Positions 41,450-51,312 of a DNA stretch of 64,000 nt are shown here, one piece after another. The notes under the pieces were generated by a model. The model was not told the origin of the DNA. It saw only the letters and a list, made by a program, of their open reading frames with translations, and made no database searches. Each line of letters begins with the position of its first letter. Positions within the stretch are counted from its first letter, which is position 1. Position numbers and translations under genes: made by a program. Source of the DNA: Geosporobacter ferrireducens (GTDB lineage Bacteria > Bacillota > Clostridia > Peptostreptococcales > Thermotaleaceae); NCBI RefSeq assembly GCF_001750685.1, contig NZ_CP017269.1, positions 3,823,416-3,887,415 on the forward strand. Direction: 5' to 3'.

Positions 41450-43768
41450 TTGAAATATAATATCAAAAAAGCGGCAGTAATCGGAGCAGGGGTTATGGGT
41501 GCCGGGATCGCAGCAATACTGGCAAATGCAGGAATTACAGTAGTATTGCTCGATATTGTTCCAAAGGAATTTTTAGGTGCTGAAGGAAAGAAAAGATCGG
41601 CTTTGGCAGTGGGGGCTATAGAAAGGCTCTTGGCAGACAAAAAACTACCGGCTTTTGCCACAGATGAAATGGCCAAATACATAACGCCTGGCAATCTGGA
41701 GGACGATCTGTCCTTGATTTCGGATTGTGACTGGATCATAGAGGTGGTTGCGGAGAATCTGGAAATCAAACATAAACTGATAGAAAGGCTGCTCCCACAT
41801 ATAAAAGCGGATGCTATACTTTCAACGAATACTTCAGGCATTCCTGTTGCCTCTATCGCTAAAAACATGCCTGTTGATTTACAGAAGCGTTTTTTAGGAA
41901 CACATTTCTTTAACCCGCCAAGATATATGCGTCTTTTGGAAATCATTCCTACAGCAGAGACAGAAACGGATGTTATTGAGTATATGACGGATTTTGGATA
42001 TCACATTTTGGGCAAAGGCGTTGTCAAAGCACACGATACACCAAACTTTATCGCAAATCGGATCGGAGCGGTGGTAACCCCCCTAGCCTTCAGGCAGATG
42101 AAGAAGTATGGATTCGGAATTGACAAAATTGACGTATTAACAGGAAAGCTGATCGGAAGAGCGAAAAGTGCAACTTTCGAGACAGCTGACTTAGTGGGTC
42201 TGGATGTTCTTGCCCATGTGAATAACAATATTTTGGGCGCCCTGACAGATGAGGAAGAAAAAGAGTATTTTAAATTGCCGGAAGAAATAAGGGCTATGTG
42301 TGAAAACGGGCAGCTTGGAAACAAAACCGATGCTGGATTTTATAAGCGTGTAAAAGATGAAAATAATAAAAAGATCAAACTGGTTTGGGATTTTGCAAAG
42401 CAAGAATATGTGATGCCGGATCAGATAGAAGTTCCTTTTATAGAAGTCGGAAAGAAGATATCCAGGCTAAGGGATCGCCTGTGTGCATTGATTTATTCGG
42501 ATGAGGCAGAGAGCAAATTCCTGTGGGAGAATATCTCGGAAATAATTTACTACTCGGCAAAGGTGAAGAATGAAGTGGCGGATGACTATAAGGATATCGA
42601 CAATGCCATGAAGTGGGGATATAACTGGGAAGTTGGCCCCTTCGAGCTTTGGGATTTAATTGGTTTTGAAAAAGCTGCACTGAGAATGAAGGCAGACGGA
42701 AAGAAGCTGCCCGAATGGGTCGAAGAGCGGCTTGTTAAGAAAGAAAACTTTTATGAAAGGGATCCGGACTTTAACTCCTTTGAATCCGTATATCCGGTAC
42801 TGAAAAAATTTAATCACAGTACGCTGCTTGATTTGGGAGATGGTGTTTTGGGCTTAGAATTCAAGTCGCCCGGTGATAGCATCACAGCAAATATCAGAAA
42901 AGAATTGGTCACAGCAATTGATCAGGTTGAAAATAAAAATCAATATAAAGGATTGGTGCTGCTGAACAGCGGGGGAAATTTTCTGGTGGGTGCTGATTTA
43001 AAGGAAATGATCACCAGCATCATGGCTGGGCAGTTGAATGATGTAGGAGATAAAATATCCGAATTTCAGCAGGTAAGTCTCAGAATTAAATACGCAAGGA
43101 AGCCTGTCATCGCTGCTGTTCATGGAATGGTATTGGGTGGAGGATGCGAGTTTGCATTACAGGCATCCCGTATCGTTGCTCACGTAGATACCTATATGGG
43201 ATTGGTTGAAGTCGGTGTAGGGCTCATTCCCGCTGGAGGCGGTTTAAAAGAGCTGGTTCAGCGCAATGAAAAGCTGTTGAAAAGCTTGAGCTGCAACGAT
43301 TTCACACCGACAATCCAAAAACTGTTATTCCAGGTAGCTACTGCGCAGGTCTCCAAAAATGCATACGAGGCATTGCAGCTGGGTTACTTACAGCCCACAG
43401 ACATTATTATTGCCCAAATTGATGGTCTTACGGAAAGAGCAAAAGAGGAAGTGCTGCGTCTTGCAAAGGACGGTTTCCGTCAGGTATTGCCGAAACAGAC
43501 TCAAGTCACAGGAAATTCAGGGATGGCAACGTTGCGGGCAATCATTATGGGAATGACGGAAGGCGGATTTATAACAGGGTATGATGCGGAGATCGCTGAA
43601 AAGATTGCGAAAGTGCTTACCGGTGGAGATGTCCCCAATGGAAGCCAAATTACGGAGCAGGAATTGCTTCGCCTCGAAAAGGAAGGCTTTACAGAATTGA
43701 TCCAAAACGCTAAAACCCATGAAAGAATCAGCGGAATGGTGAAAAACCGCCGTCCCGTCAGAAACTGA
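41450..43768 (+). CDS. Bifunctional 3-hydroxyacyl-CoA dehydrogenase / enoyl-CoA hydratase
   Basis: 772 residues from TTG 41450, 10 bases after AAAGGAG; TTG 41429 and GTG 41441 overlap this site. The N-terminal NAD domain starts with VIGAGVMGAGIAAILANAG, and GTHFFNPPRYM holds the catalytic His. C-terminal HADH domain repeats lie at about 190-410. The last third is a crotonase domain with LVGADLKEM, VLGGGCEFALQAS and a GLVEVGVGLIPAGGG loop that has the catalytic glutamates. The order (dehydrogenase first) is that of FadN-type proteins. It hydrates the enoyl-CoA and oxidises the 3-hydroxyacyl-CoA. Confidence 0.93.
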   Translation: MKYNIKKAAVIGAGVMGAGIAAILANAGITVVLLDIVPKEFLGAEGKKRSALAVGAIERLLADKKLPAFATDEMAKYITPGNLEDDLSLISDCDWIIEVVAENLEIKHKLIERLLPHIKADAILSTNTSGIPVASIAKNMPVDLQKRFLGTHFFNPPRYMRLLEIIPTAETETDVIEYMTDFGYHILGKGVVKAHDTPNFIANRIGAVVTPLAFRQMKKYGFGIDKIDVLTGKLIGRAKSATFETADLVGLDVLAHVNNNILGALTDEEEKEYFKLPEEIRAMCENGQLGNKTDAGFYKRVKDENNKKIKLVWDFAKQEYVMPDQIEVPFIEVGKKISRLRDRLCALIYSDEAESKFLWENISEIIYYSAKVKNEVADDYKDIDNAMKWGYNWEVGPFELWDLIGFEKAALRMKADGKKLPEWVEERLVKKENFYERDPDFNSFESVYPVLKKFNHSTLLDLGDGVLGLEFKSPGDSITANIRKELVTAIDQVENKNQYKGLVLLNSGGNFLVGADLKEMITSIMAGQLNDVGDKISEFQQVSLRIKYARKPVIAAVHGMVLGGGCEFALQASRIVAHVDTYMGLVEVGVGLIPAGGGLKELVQRNEKLLKSLSCNDFTPTIQKLLFQVATAQVSKNAYEALQLGYLQPTDIIIAQIDGLTERAKEEVLRLAKDGFRQVLPKQTQVTGNSGMATLRAIIMGMTEGGFITGYDAEIAEKIAKVLTGGDVPNGSQITEQELLRLEKEGFTELIQNAKTHERISGMVKNRRPVRN

Positions 43769-43783
43769 AAAGGAGAAATAATA

Positions 43784-44971
43784 ATGATGAAAAATAACGC
43801 TGTATTGGTTGCCATGGGACGATCGGCTATTGGAAAGGCGCCGAAAGGTACTTTAAGATATACACGTCCGGAAGAACTTGCAAGTCAGGTTTTGCAAGGG
43901 GTGTTAGCGCAACTGCCGGATTTGCCCCAGGGGCAGATTGATGATTTGATTTTGGGGTGTGCAATGCCTGAGGCAGAGCAAGGTCTTAATGTGGCACGAA
44001 TGATCGCTCTGAAAGCCGGCCTGGGAGAAAGTACCCCGGGACAAACAATCAATCGATTTTGCGCTTCTGGTTTGCAGTCCATTGCAATTGCTGCTAACAC
44101 GATCACAAGTAGGCAGAATGATATTGTCATTGCGGGAGGCCTTGAATCAATGAGTGCTCTTCCCATGGGCGGAAATATGATGCGACCCGATCCGGGATTG
44201 ATAAAAAATTCTCCCCATGTATATGATTCGATGGGGATTACGGCAGAAAATGTAGCGGCAAAGTATCACATAAGCCGCGAGAATCAAGACGCGTTTTCCG
44301 TAAGGAGCCATGTTCGTGCATATGAAGCTGCTGGGAATGGGAAGTTTGTTGAGGAGATAATTCCTGTCTATGCAGATGTAATTGAAAAAACAGAGAATGG
44401 CAGAACTGTAACCAATAAGATTATTTTTGACAAAGATGAAGGAATTCGCCCTGACAGTTCCATTGAGGCATTGGCAAAGCTCAAGCCGATTTTCAAAGTA
44501 AAGGGCTCTGTCACGCCTGGAAATTCGTCACAGACCAGCGACGGCGCTGCCTTTGTTGTGATGATGTCGGAGGATAATGCCAAAGCGTTTGGATACCAGC
44601 CCATTGCAAAATTAATCGGATATTCGGTAGTTGGAGTTCCCCCTGATCTGATGGGTATTGGGCCAATTTATGCCATTCCGAAGGTGTTGCAGCGTAATGG
44701 ATTAACACTAAAAGATATTGATCTCATAGAATTAAATGAGGCCTTCGCTTCACAGTCCATTGCCTGCATCAATGAGCTTGGCCTAAACATTGACAAGGTC
44801 AACGTAAATGGTGGAGCGATTGCTTTAGGTCATCCCTTAGGCTGCACCGGTACCGTCCTTACCATAAAATTGCTGCAGGAACTGAGAAGAAGAGGGCAGA
44901 AGCGTGGGATTGTTAGTATGTGCATCGGCGGCGGAATGGGTGCTGCGGGAGTATTCGAATTGATCGGATGA
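43784..44971 (+). CDS. Acetyl-CoA acyltransferase (thiolase)
   Basis: 395 residues. NRFCASGLQSIAIAAN carries the nucleophilic Cys, NGGAIALGHPLGCTG the His, and CIGGGMGAAGVFE the second Cys. It would cleave the 3-ketoacyl-CoA with CoA to give acetyl-CoA and a shortened acyl-CoA. RBS AAAGGAG; 15 bases after the preceding gene, last of the operon, with a strong terminator about 100 bases on. Confidence 0.94.
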   Translation: MMKNNAVLVAMGRSAIGKAPKGTLRYTRPEELASQVLQGVLAQLPDLPQGQIDDLILGCAMPEAEQGLNVARMIALKAGLGESTPGQTINRFCASGLQSIAIAANTITSRQNDIVIAGGLESMSALPMGGNMMRPDPGLIKNSPHVYDSMGITAENVAAKYHISRENQDAFSVRSHVRAYEAAGNGKFVEEIIPVYADVIEKTENGRTVTNKIIFDKDEGIRPDSSIEALAKLKPIFKVKGSVTPGNSSQTSDGAAFVVMMSEDNAKAFGYQPIAKLIGYSVVGVPPDLMGIGPIYAIPKVLQRNGLTLKDIDLIELNEAFASQSIACINELGLNIDKVNVNGGAIALGHPLGCTGTVLTIKLLQELRRRGQKRGIVSMCIGGGMGAAGVFELIG

Positions 44972-45072
44972 TAGATTTTGTAGTAGATTGGGGCAACTGA
45001 AGAATGACAGTGATGTAAAGCAAACAAATTTAATAGGTTATTGTACTCTAATGAAGTTGTTACCTTCAATAT

Positions 45073-45115
45073 AAAAAAAGTAATCCTACCGTAAAAGGCA
45101 GGATTACTTTTTTTT
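45073..45115 (+). terminator. Terminator of the dehydratase/beta-oxidation operon
   Basis: AAGTAATCCT and AGGATTACTTTTTTTT flank a 12-base loop. Confidence 0.95.
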
Positions 45116-45414
45116 CTTCTGTGTGCCTAGCATGGTTGCAATCTAATGAGTGAAAGTACCCAGTGCAAGTTGATCGTGCTATGTAGGTAGAAGCTTGCTT
45201 ATAAATTTATCATCGAAGGTGATCTCAGCAAGCTTTTTAGTATTATCTTTTTATTCTTAATCATTATAATGTTTTTTCTATGATAATGATAAGTATTATA
45301 GTATTTTACTTATCTAGGGTCATGAGCTATATTTATATCATAACATATATGCAAACACGGCCTTTAATCAAGTAACTATTTTATTAGGAGCAATTAACGG
45401 AGGGTTAGAATGGA
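45116..45414. other. Leader region before the AEC permease gene
   Basis: About 300 bases without a gene. A hairpin with 9-bp arms AAGCTTGCT (45191-45199) and AGCAAGCTT (45227-45235), followed by TTT, lies about 180 bases upstream of the permease. It may be a second terminator or an attenuator. The rest is AT-rich and unremarkable. Confidence 0.4.
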
Positions 45415-46377
45415 ATGAATACTTTTACATACATACTTTTAAATAGTATAATGCCTATTTTTATCATAATTTCATTAGGCTTTGTATTAGGAAAAAAATT
45501 TGAGATGAATATATTTACGCTCAGTAGAATAGTTGTTTACTTACTTGTGCCCGCATTTATCTTTGAGAATATCTTTACAGTGAATTTCGACTTTAGCATG
45601 GTTAAAATCCTTTTATTCTCTGTGGTTTATTTGGTCAGTAACTACATTTTGGCAAAAATAATAAGCAATATTTTAAAATATGATGCGCGTTTATCAGACG
45701 CCTTCGCGAATTCAATCATGTTTAATAATATAGGAAATATTGGATTGCCTCTTATCACACTTGCATTCAGCACCGCCCCATTTGTTGTAGGGGAAAAAAC
45801 ACCTTACTTAAATGAGGCGCTTGCTGCACTGGTGGTGGTTATGATTTTTAATAATGTTACCAGTAATACCATTGGTTTTTATATCGGCGGAAGAGGCACT
45901 GTGAGTTTTAAGAAGTCCATCATCAATACGCTAAAATTACCTGCGATACATGCTATTACCCTTGCCCTGATCATTAAAGCGTTACACTTTGATATCACAT
46001 TAACTCCGATATGGTCTGCACTGATTCTCTTAAAAAATGGATTAGGTGCTATAGCCCTGATAGCAATGGGGGTTCATTTGTCCACAATCAAGCTTGATTT
46101 TAAGGATGTGAATGTATATATTTCGTCATTCATCCGATTGATCATCGGTCCACTTCTTGCGATGTTACTTATATATATATTTAGATTTGACAGCGTAGTC
46201 GCTCAAACCATACTAATTGCCTACTCTGTCCCTATCGGATTGACTACCGCGTTGATTGCCATCGAATATAATAATAATCAAGATTATACGATCCAGGCGG
46301 TTGTTGCATCAACACTTTTCAGTACCATTACACTGCCATTTGTGATCTATATTGCTGGAATGATCTATCCAGCCTAA
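45415..46377 (+). CDS. AEC (auxin efflux carrier) family transporter
   Basis: 320 residues with about 10 membrane helices. IMPIFIIISLGFVLGKKFEM at the N-terminus and the paired segments NSIMFNNIGNIGLPL and IAYSVPIGLTTALIA are AEC family features. Bacterial members (MleP, MdcF) carry malate, malonate and similar dicarboxylates. GGAGGG lies 10 bases before ATG 45415. The gene heads the cluster that follows and probably imports its substrate. Confidence 0.85.
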   Translation: MNTFTYILLNSIMPIFIIISLGFVLGKKFEMNIFTLSRIVVYLLVPAFIFENIFTVNFDFSMVKILLFSVVYLVSNYILAKIISNILKYDARLSDAFANSIMFNNIGNIGLPLITLAFSTAPFVVGEKTPYLNEALAALVVVMIFNNVTSNTIGFYIGGRGTVSFKKSIINTLKLPAIHAITLALIIKALHFDITLTPIWSALILLKNGLGAIALIAMGVHLSTIKLDFKDVNVYISSFIRLIIGPLLAMLLIYIFRFDSVVAQTILIAYSVPIGLTTALIAIEYNNNQDYTIQAVVASTLFSTITLPFVIYIAGMIYPA

Positions 46378-46431
46378 GTGCTAAAAGTTTAAAATTCGTT
46401 AAAGTTATTAATATATTTCTTGGAGGTTTTT

Positions 46432-47139
46432 ATGAAGCGTTTAAATAAAGAACAGCTGAATGTGTTGAAAGAGTTTGATACTCCTACTGTTTGCAATGCT
46501 TTAGAAGGATTTAGAATCCGTTCGAATACGGTAGGATTCTGCCATCCTGGCATGGTGTTGCGTACCTCGGACACAAAGCCGATGGTAGGTTATGCTGTAA
46601 CAGCGAAGATTTCAGGCTGGGGAAAGCCGACGGAAGAGCAGAAAGAAATGATGTTTTCATATTTTCGTGACGTACGGGATGTTGAGGAGCCCACTGTTGC
46701 AGTCATTCAGGATATTGATGAACGACCCATCGGGTCGTTTTGGGGAGAGGTGCAAGCAACCACATTTAAAGCTTTAGGTGCAGTTGGGACGCTAACACAG
46801 GGTGGTATACGGGATTTAAATGAAGTTGACGCATTGGGGTTTTACTTCTTTTCCACCGAAATGATGGTTGCCAGGGCAGAGTCACATCTAGTGGAGCGAA
46901 ACACTCCGGTAGAAATCTGTGGATTGACAATTCATCCGGGGGATCTGATTCATGCGGACCATCACGGAGCTACAGTAATCCCGGCAGCGGTTGCACCAAG
47001 ATTGGCTGAGGCCTGCCGTAGGGTAGCCAAAGCTGAGTTGTTTGTGCTGGAACCTTGCCTCAAGGCTATTGAAAGAGGGGAAAAGCCGACTGTGGATCAA
47101 CTGCGACAATGGCGTGAACAAATGGTCCGGCTAAGATAA
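46432..47139 (+). CDS. RraA-family aldolase-like protein (HMG/CHA aldolase type)
   Basis: 235 residues from ATG 46432 (GGAGG at 46422-46426). The RraA-like fold shows DTPTVCNALEGF near the N-terminus, WGEVQATTFKALGAVGTLTQ and GGIRDLNEV with the Arg-Asp-x2-Glu set that binds metal and substrate in 4-hydroxy-4-methyl-2-oxoglutarate aldolases. Such enzymes cleave or decarboxylate 2-oxo-4-hydroxy-dicarboxylates to pyruvate or relatives. The substrate here is unknown. It is followed 12 bases later by a transketolase subunit gene. Confidence 0.82.
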   Translation: MKRLNKEQLNVLKEFDTPTVCNALEGFRIRSNTVGFCHPGMVLRTSDTKPMVGYAVTAKISGWGKPTEEQKEMMFSYFRDVRDVEEPTVAVIQDIDERPIGSFWGEVQATTFKALGAVGTLTQGGIRDLNEVDALGFYFFSTEMMVARAESHLVERNTPVEICGLTIHPGDLIHADHHGATVIPAAVAPRLAEACRRVAKAELFVLEPCLKAIERGEKPTVDQLRQWREQMVRLR

Positions 47140-47151
47140 GGGGGGATATTC

Positions 47152-47985
47152 ATGCGGAGAAATTTAAACAAAGAACAGTTGATAGAAAAATCCAGACAGC
47201 TTCGAATCAATATTTTAAAGATGCTTTCAAAAGCAGGATCGGGTCATCCCGGCGGTTCTTTGTCAGCGATTGATATTTTGACAGTACTTTATAATAACAT
47301 TCTACGGCATGATCCTAAGATCCCGGGTTGGGAGGAAAGGGACCGGCTGATTTTGTCCAAAGGTCATGTTTGTCCGGCTTTATATGCTGTTTTGGCAGAT
47401 TTTGAATATTTTCATGAAGATGAACTGAAGGGCTTAAGAAAATATGGATCTATGCTTCAGGGGCATCCCTGCATGAACAAAACGCCGGGGGTAGAAGTAT
47501 CAGGAGGATCCCTTGGGCAGGGGCTTTCTATTGCAACAGGTATCGCCCTCGGAGGTAGATTGGATCAAAAAGACTTTCGAGTCTATTGCCTCATGGGAGA
47601 CGGTGAAATCCAGGAGGGACAAATTTGGGAAGCGGCAATGGCAGCCGGACACTATAAGCTGGATCAGCTTTGTGGGATCGTTGACTATAATAGACTGCAA
47701 ATCGACGGAGTTGTGGATGAGGTGATGGGGATCAACCCATGTAAGGACAAGTGGATCGCCTTTAATTGGAATGTGATTGAGGTCGACGGGCATGACGTGC
47801 TGAAAGTGGAGGAAGCTTTCAAGCAGGCTGAAGCCTATAAAGGGAAGCCGACAGTTATCATCGCCCATACGGTGAAGGGCAAGGGCGTTTCCTTTATGGA
47901 AAATTCTCCTGCTTGGCACGGAACAGCACCTAATCATGCACAGCTTGAAGAGGCCTTATTGGAACTCGAATCAAAAAAGGGGTGA
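47152..47985 (+). CDS. Transketolase, N-terminal (thiamine diphosphate-binding) subunit
   Basis: 277 residues, the N-terminal half of a split transketolase. GSGHPGGSLSAIDILTVLY is the opening motif, KGHVCPALYAVL follows, and GDGEIQEGQIWEAAMAAGHYKL is the thiamine-diphosphate/Mg motif (GDG...N-type; here ending in LDQLCGIVDYN). Split transketolases act in sugar-acid and branched-sugar pathways as well as the pentose-phosphate cycle. It works with the product of the next gene, 7 bases downstream. Confidence 0.92.
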   Translation: MRRNLNKEQLIEKSRQLRINILKMLSKAGSGHPGGSLSAIDILTVLYNNILRHDPKIPGWEERDRLILSKGHVCPALYAVLADFEYFHEDELKGLRKYGSMLQGHPCMNKTPGVEVSGGSLGQGLSIATGIALGGRLDQKDFRVYCLMGDGEIQEGQIWEAAMAAGHYKLDQLCGIVDYNRLQIDGVVDEVMGINPCKDKWIAFNWNVIEVDGHDVLKVEEAFKQAEAYKGKPTVIIAHTVKGKGVSFMENSPAWHGTAPNHAQLEEALLELESKKG

Positions 47986-47992
47986 ACACGAA

Positions 47993-48988
47993 ATGCTTAC
48001 GGTTGATTTAAAATTAGACCTCAATAATATTCAGAAAAAACCAACTCGTGATGGATACGGAGAGGGGCTGGTAGAAGCAGGAAGGAAGGATCTAAATGTG
48101 GTGGCACTAGGTGCGGATATTACCGCGTCAGTGCGGGTTGATTGGTTTAGAGATAAATATCCAGAACGGTTTATCAGCGTTGGTATTGCAGAACAAAATC
48201 AGGTAGGGATAGCTGCAGGACTCAGCCTCACAGGAAAGGTGCCTTTCGTAACCAATTATGGTGTGTTTTTAGCCGGAAGAGCTTGGGATCAAATACGAAC
48301 GACTGTCTGCTATGCAAACCTCAATGTAAAGCTTGGTGGTGCTCATGGGGGGATCTCAGTGGGACCAGACGGAGCGACCCATCAGGCCTTGGAAGAAATA
48401 GCTGTCATGAGATGCTTGCCCAATATGAAAGTAGTTGTACCTGCGGATGCCAACGAGACCAAAAAGGCGACCCTAGCTGCAGCTGAAATCTATGGACCGG
48501 TTTATATCCGGTTTGGGAGAGAAAAAGTGCCCTCTATTACCAATGAGGATACTCCATTTGAGCTAGGTAAGGCATACTGCGTTCGGAAAGGAACCGATGT
48601 TGCAATCATTGCATGTGGCGCCATGGTATATGAAAGCCTGGTTGCCGCAGAGAAACTGGGAAAAGAAGGAATCCAGGCAATGGTAATCAATAATCACACG
48701 ATAAAGCCTTTAGACGCAAAAACACTTATTGAAGCTGCCAGAATAACTGGAGCCGTGGTAACGGCTGAAGAACATCAGGTGGCTGGAGGTATGGGAAGTG
48801 CTGTGCTAGAGCTGTTAGCGCAAAACTGTCCGGTACCGGCCAAAATGGTGGGAGTTTATGACCGATTCGGAGAATCTGGTGATCCTGACATTCTAATGAA
48901 GGAATTTGGACTGATCGACACGAACATAGCTGATGCAGTCAGGGCGGTTCTCAAGATGAAAAATAATCCAGAAAGCAAAGAGGAGTGA
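47993..48988 (+). CDS. Transketolase, C-terminal (pyrimidine-binding) subunit
   Basis: 331 residues from ATG 47993, with AAGGGG 6 bases upstream; longer readings back into the previous gene lack an RBS. RFISVGIAEQNQVGIAAGLSLTG carries the catalytic Glu of the pyrimidine domain; the C-terminal domain (about 205-320) binds no cofactor. It completes the split transketolase. The two-carbon donor in this pathway is not obvious, but the neighbours point to a hydroxylated oxo acid or sugar acid. Confidence 0.92.
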   Translation: MLTVDLKLDLNNIQKKPTRDGYGEGLVEAGRKDLNVVALGADITASVRVDWFRDKYPERFISVGIAEQNQVGIAAGLSLTGKVPFVTNYGVFLAGRAWDQIRTTVCYANLNVKLGGAHGGISVGPDGATHQALEEIAVMRCLPNMKVVVPADANETKKATLAAAEIYGPVYIRFGREKVPSITNEDTPFELGKAYCVRKGTDVAIIACGAMVYESLVAAEKLGKEGIQAMVINNHTIKPLDAKTLIEAARITGAVVTAEEHQVAGGMGSAVLELLAQNCPVPAKMVGVYDRFGESGDPDILMKEFGLIDTNIADAVRAVLKMKNNPESKEE

Positions 48989-48993
48989 GAATA

Positions 48994-49977
48994 TTGAAAA
49001 AGAAAGCAAAGCTCTACATAGCTAGGAAACTGCCGGAACCAATTGAACAGATGCTGGCATCATTTTTTATTGTAAAGTCCAATCCAAGTGAAGATCTAGA
49101 AAGCAAAGAGGAATTTTTAAGAAATATAGAGGGGATTACTGCCCTTGTGACAGATTCCCGGGTTAAGGTTGATGAAGAAGTCATGAACGCGGCAGGACCG
49201 CAGTTGAGGGTAATCTCAAACTATGCCGCAGGTTTTAATAATATTGATGTTGCAGCTGCAACAAAAAAGGGAATTGCAGTTACCAATACGCCGGGTGCGG
49301 TCAATAACGCCACTGCAGATATTGCATGGGCGCTCATGTTTGGTATTGCTCGCCGTGTAGCTGAAGGAGATCGTCTGATAAGAACCGGTGAACCTTGGAA
49401 CTGGTCACCATCATTTTTTTTAGGCCGTGATTTTACAGGGAAAACACTAGGGATCATAGGGGCAGGACGGATCGGTATGAGCATGGCGAAAAGAGCCTGC
49501 GGCTTCGACATGGAAATCATCTATGCCGACGGCAGGGTGAATGAGCAGCTGGAGAAGGAATTGGGAGCTAAGCGGGTTGATTTGGAAACCTTACTAAAGG
49601 AAGCGGACTATATTTCCATACATACACCGCTGACACCTGAGACCCGCCATCTGATTTCAGAAAAAGAGTTTGCTATGATGAAACCTACATCCATCTTAAT
49701 CAATACTTCCCGAGGTCCGGTTGTAGATGAACAGGCATTGGTAGAAGCATTGAAGACACGTACCATATGGGGTGCAGGTCTAGATGTGTTTGAAAATGAA
49801 CCCTATGTTAATCAAGAGCTTTTCAAGCTTGATAATGTGGTGATGACGCCGCATATCGGTACAGCGACACCGGATGCACGACGGGACATGGCAATCATGG
49901 CAGCACAAAACATTTTGGATATTATGGAAGGGAAGACTCCTGTCGGGATTGTTAACCGTGAGGTGTTAAACCGATAG
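48994..49977 (+). CDS. D-isomer-specific 2-hydroxyacid dehydrogenase (glyoxylate/hydroxypyruvate reductase-like)
   Basis: 327 residues from TTG 48994, 8 bases after AGAGGAG; the GTG at 48985 overlaps that site. IIGAGRIGMSMAKRACGFDM is the NAD fold; the catalytic triad is visible in NTSRGPVVDE (Arg region), LDVFENEP (Glu) and MTPHIGTATPDARRDM (His). It interconverts a 2-oxo acid and the D-2-hydroxy acid with NAD(P)H. In this cluster it could reduce the oxo acid released by the aldolase or transketolase. Confidence 0.9.
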   Translation: MKKKAKLYIARKLPEPIEQMLASFFIVKSNPSEDLESKEEFLRNIEGITALVTDSRVKVDEEVMNAAGPQLRVISNYAAGFNNIDVAAATKKGIAVTNTPGAVNNATADIAWALMFGIARRVAEGDRLIRTGEPWNWSPSFFLGRDFTGKTLGIIGAGRIGMSMAKRACGFDMEIIYADGRVNEQLEKELGAKRVDLETLLKEADYISIHTPLTPETRHLISEKEFAMMKPTSILINTSRGPVVDEQALVEALKTRTIWGAGLDVFENEPYVNQELFKLDNVVMTPHIGTATPDARRDMAIMAAQNILDIMEGKTPVGIVNREVLNR

Positions 49978-50040
49978 GCAATGAAGAAGTAGTTATTGTC
50001 AATCACTGATATAAACAATAATTTGAAAGGAAGAAAACAT

Positions 50041-51312
50041 ATGCATGCTCTCGAAAAAATTCTTGCAAAAGCAGCAAAAAAAGATTCAGTCAGAGCCGGT
50101 GAAATTGTAAACTGTGAGGTCGATATGGCCGGTGTCAATGACCTTTATCTGCAGACGATTCGATCATTTTATGAGATGGGGGGAGAAAAGGTTTTTGCGC
50201 CGCAGAAAACCATCGTTTTCCTTGACCATTATGCTCCGGCTTCTACGATTATTCAGGCCGATAATCAAAAGCAGTTCCGCGCTTTTTGCCGCGATCAGGG
50301 TATTGATAAATTGATGGATATCAATCAAGGTGTATGTCATCAGATTATGGCAGATAAAGGTTTTTCAAAACCCGGTCAATTGATTGTGATTACTGATTCT
50401 CATACAACCACCAATGGCGCTTTCGGTGCCTTTGGAACAGGTGTAGGGGCAACAGAGCTGGCGGTTATCCTTCGAACAGGATCATTATGGTTTCGTGTTC
50501 CCGAAGTGATACGAATCAATCTTGAAGGTGAGCTTAAGCCGGGCGTTTATGCAAAGGATGTGATTTTATATATCATTGGGAAAATGGGAGCAGATTATGC
50601 CGTTTATAAAGCTGTGGAATTTACGGGCTCATTACTTAATCAACTAAGCATGTCAGAGCGCATGGCATTATGCAATATGACAACGGAGATGGGTGCAAAA
50701 ACCTCCTATATCCAGCCTGACGAAATAACTTTCTCTTATCTTAAAGATAAAGCTGTGGATTATGAAGTGTTCGAAACGGATGCAGATTATCAATATAGTG
50801 CGGAACTTACCTTTGATGTTACTGATTTAGGGACACAGATAGCCGCTCCCCACAGCGTGGATAACGTCTTCCCCCTTAGTGAATTTGAAGGGAAACCGGT
50901 TGACCAGGCTTTTATAGGAACCTGTACAGGCGGGAGAGTTCAGGATTTGGCTGCTGCGGCGTATATACTGAAAGGTCGCAGGATAAACCCTTCTACGCGA
51001 CTACTCGTTGTTCCGGCTTCTTCACAAGTCCTTCTTGAGTCAATAGAAAAGGGATATATACAGACACTTGTCGATGCGGGGGCAACGCTGGTTACGCCAG
51101 GTTGTGCAGCCTGCCTTGGTACCCATGAGGGGATGATTGCGGAAGGTGAAGTCTGCATTACCTCGTCTAACCGTAATTTTCCTGGTCGAATGGGTCACTC
51201 GAAAGCTGAAATTTTTCTGGCATCACCAGCCAGTGTGGCGGCGGCGGCCTTGAACGGCCATATTACAGACCCGGCCAGATATCTGGTTGAAAGGGAGGAT
51301 CACGATGAATAA
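50041..51312 (+). CDS. Aconitase-family hydro-lyase, large subunit (LeuC/DmdA-like)
   Basis: 423 residues from ATG 50041, RBS GAAAGGAAG. DSHTTTNGAFGAFGTGVGATEL holds the Ser/His active-site region (first eight residues suffice), IGTCTGGRVQDL and PGCAACLGTHEGM carry the three Cys for the [4Fe-4S] cluster. The short form (about 420 residues) is that of isopropylmalate, homoaconitate, citraconate/methylmalate and 2,3-dimethylmalate hydro-lyases. There are no other leucine genes nearby, so a catabolic hydro-lyase is more likely than leucine synthesis. Confidence 0.88.
   Translation: MHALEKILAKAAKKDSVRAGEIVNCEVDMAGVNDLYLQTIRSFYEMGGEKVFAPQKTIVFLDHYAPASTIIQADNQKQFRAFCRDQGIDKLMDINQGVCHQIMADKGFSKPGQLIVITDSHTTTNGAFGAFGTGVGATELAVILRTGSLWFRVPEVIRINLEGELKPGVYAKDVILYIIGKMGADYAVYKAVEFTGSLLNQLSMSERMALCNMTTEMGAKTSYIQPDEITFSYLKDKAVDYEVFETDADYQYSAELTFDVTDLGTQIAAPHSVDNVFPLSEFEGKPVDQAFIGTCTGGRVQDLAAAAYILKGRRINPSTRLLVVPASSQVLLESIEKGYIQTLVDAGATLVTPGCAACLGTHEGMIAEGEVCITSSNRNFPGRMGHSKAEIFLASPASVAAAALNGHITDPARYLVEREDHDE

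Noticed and set aside
45189..45239. Riboswitch or T-box before the AEC permease
   Set aside because: Only a single stem with a short T-run is seen; no conserved riboswitch core was recognised.
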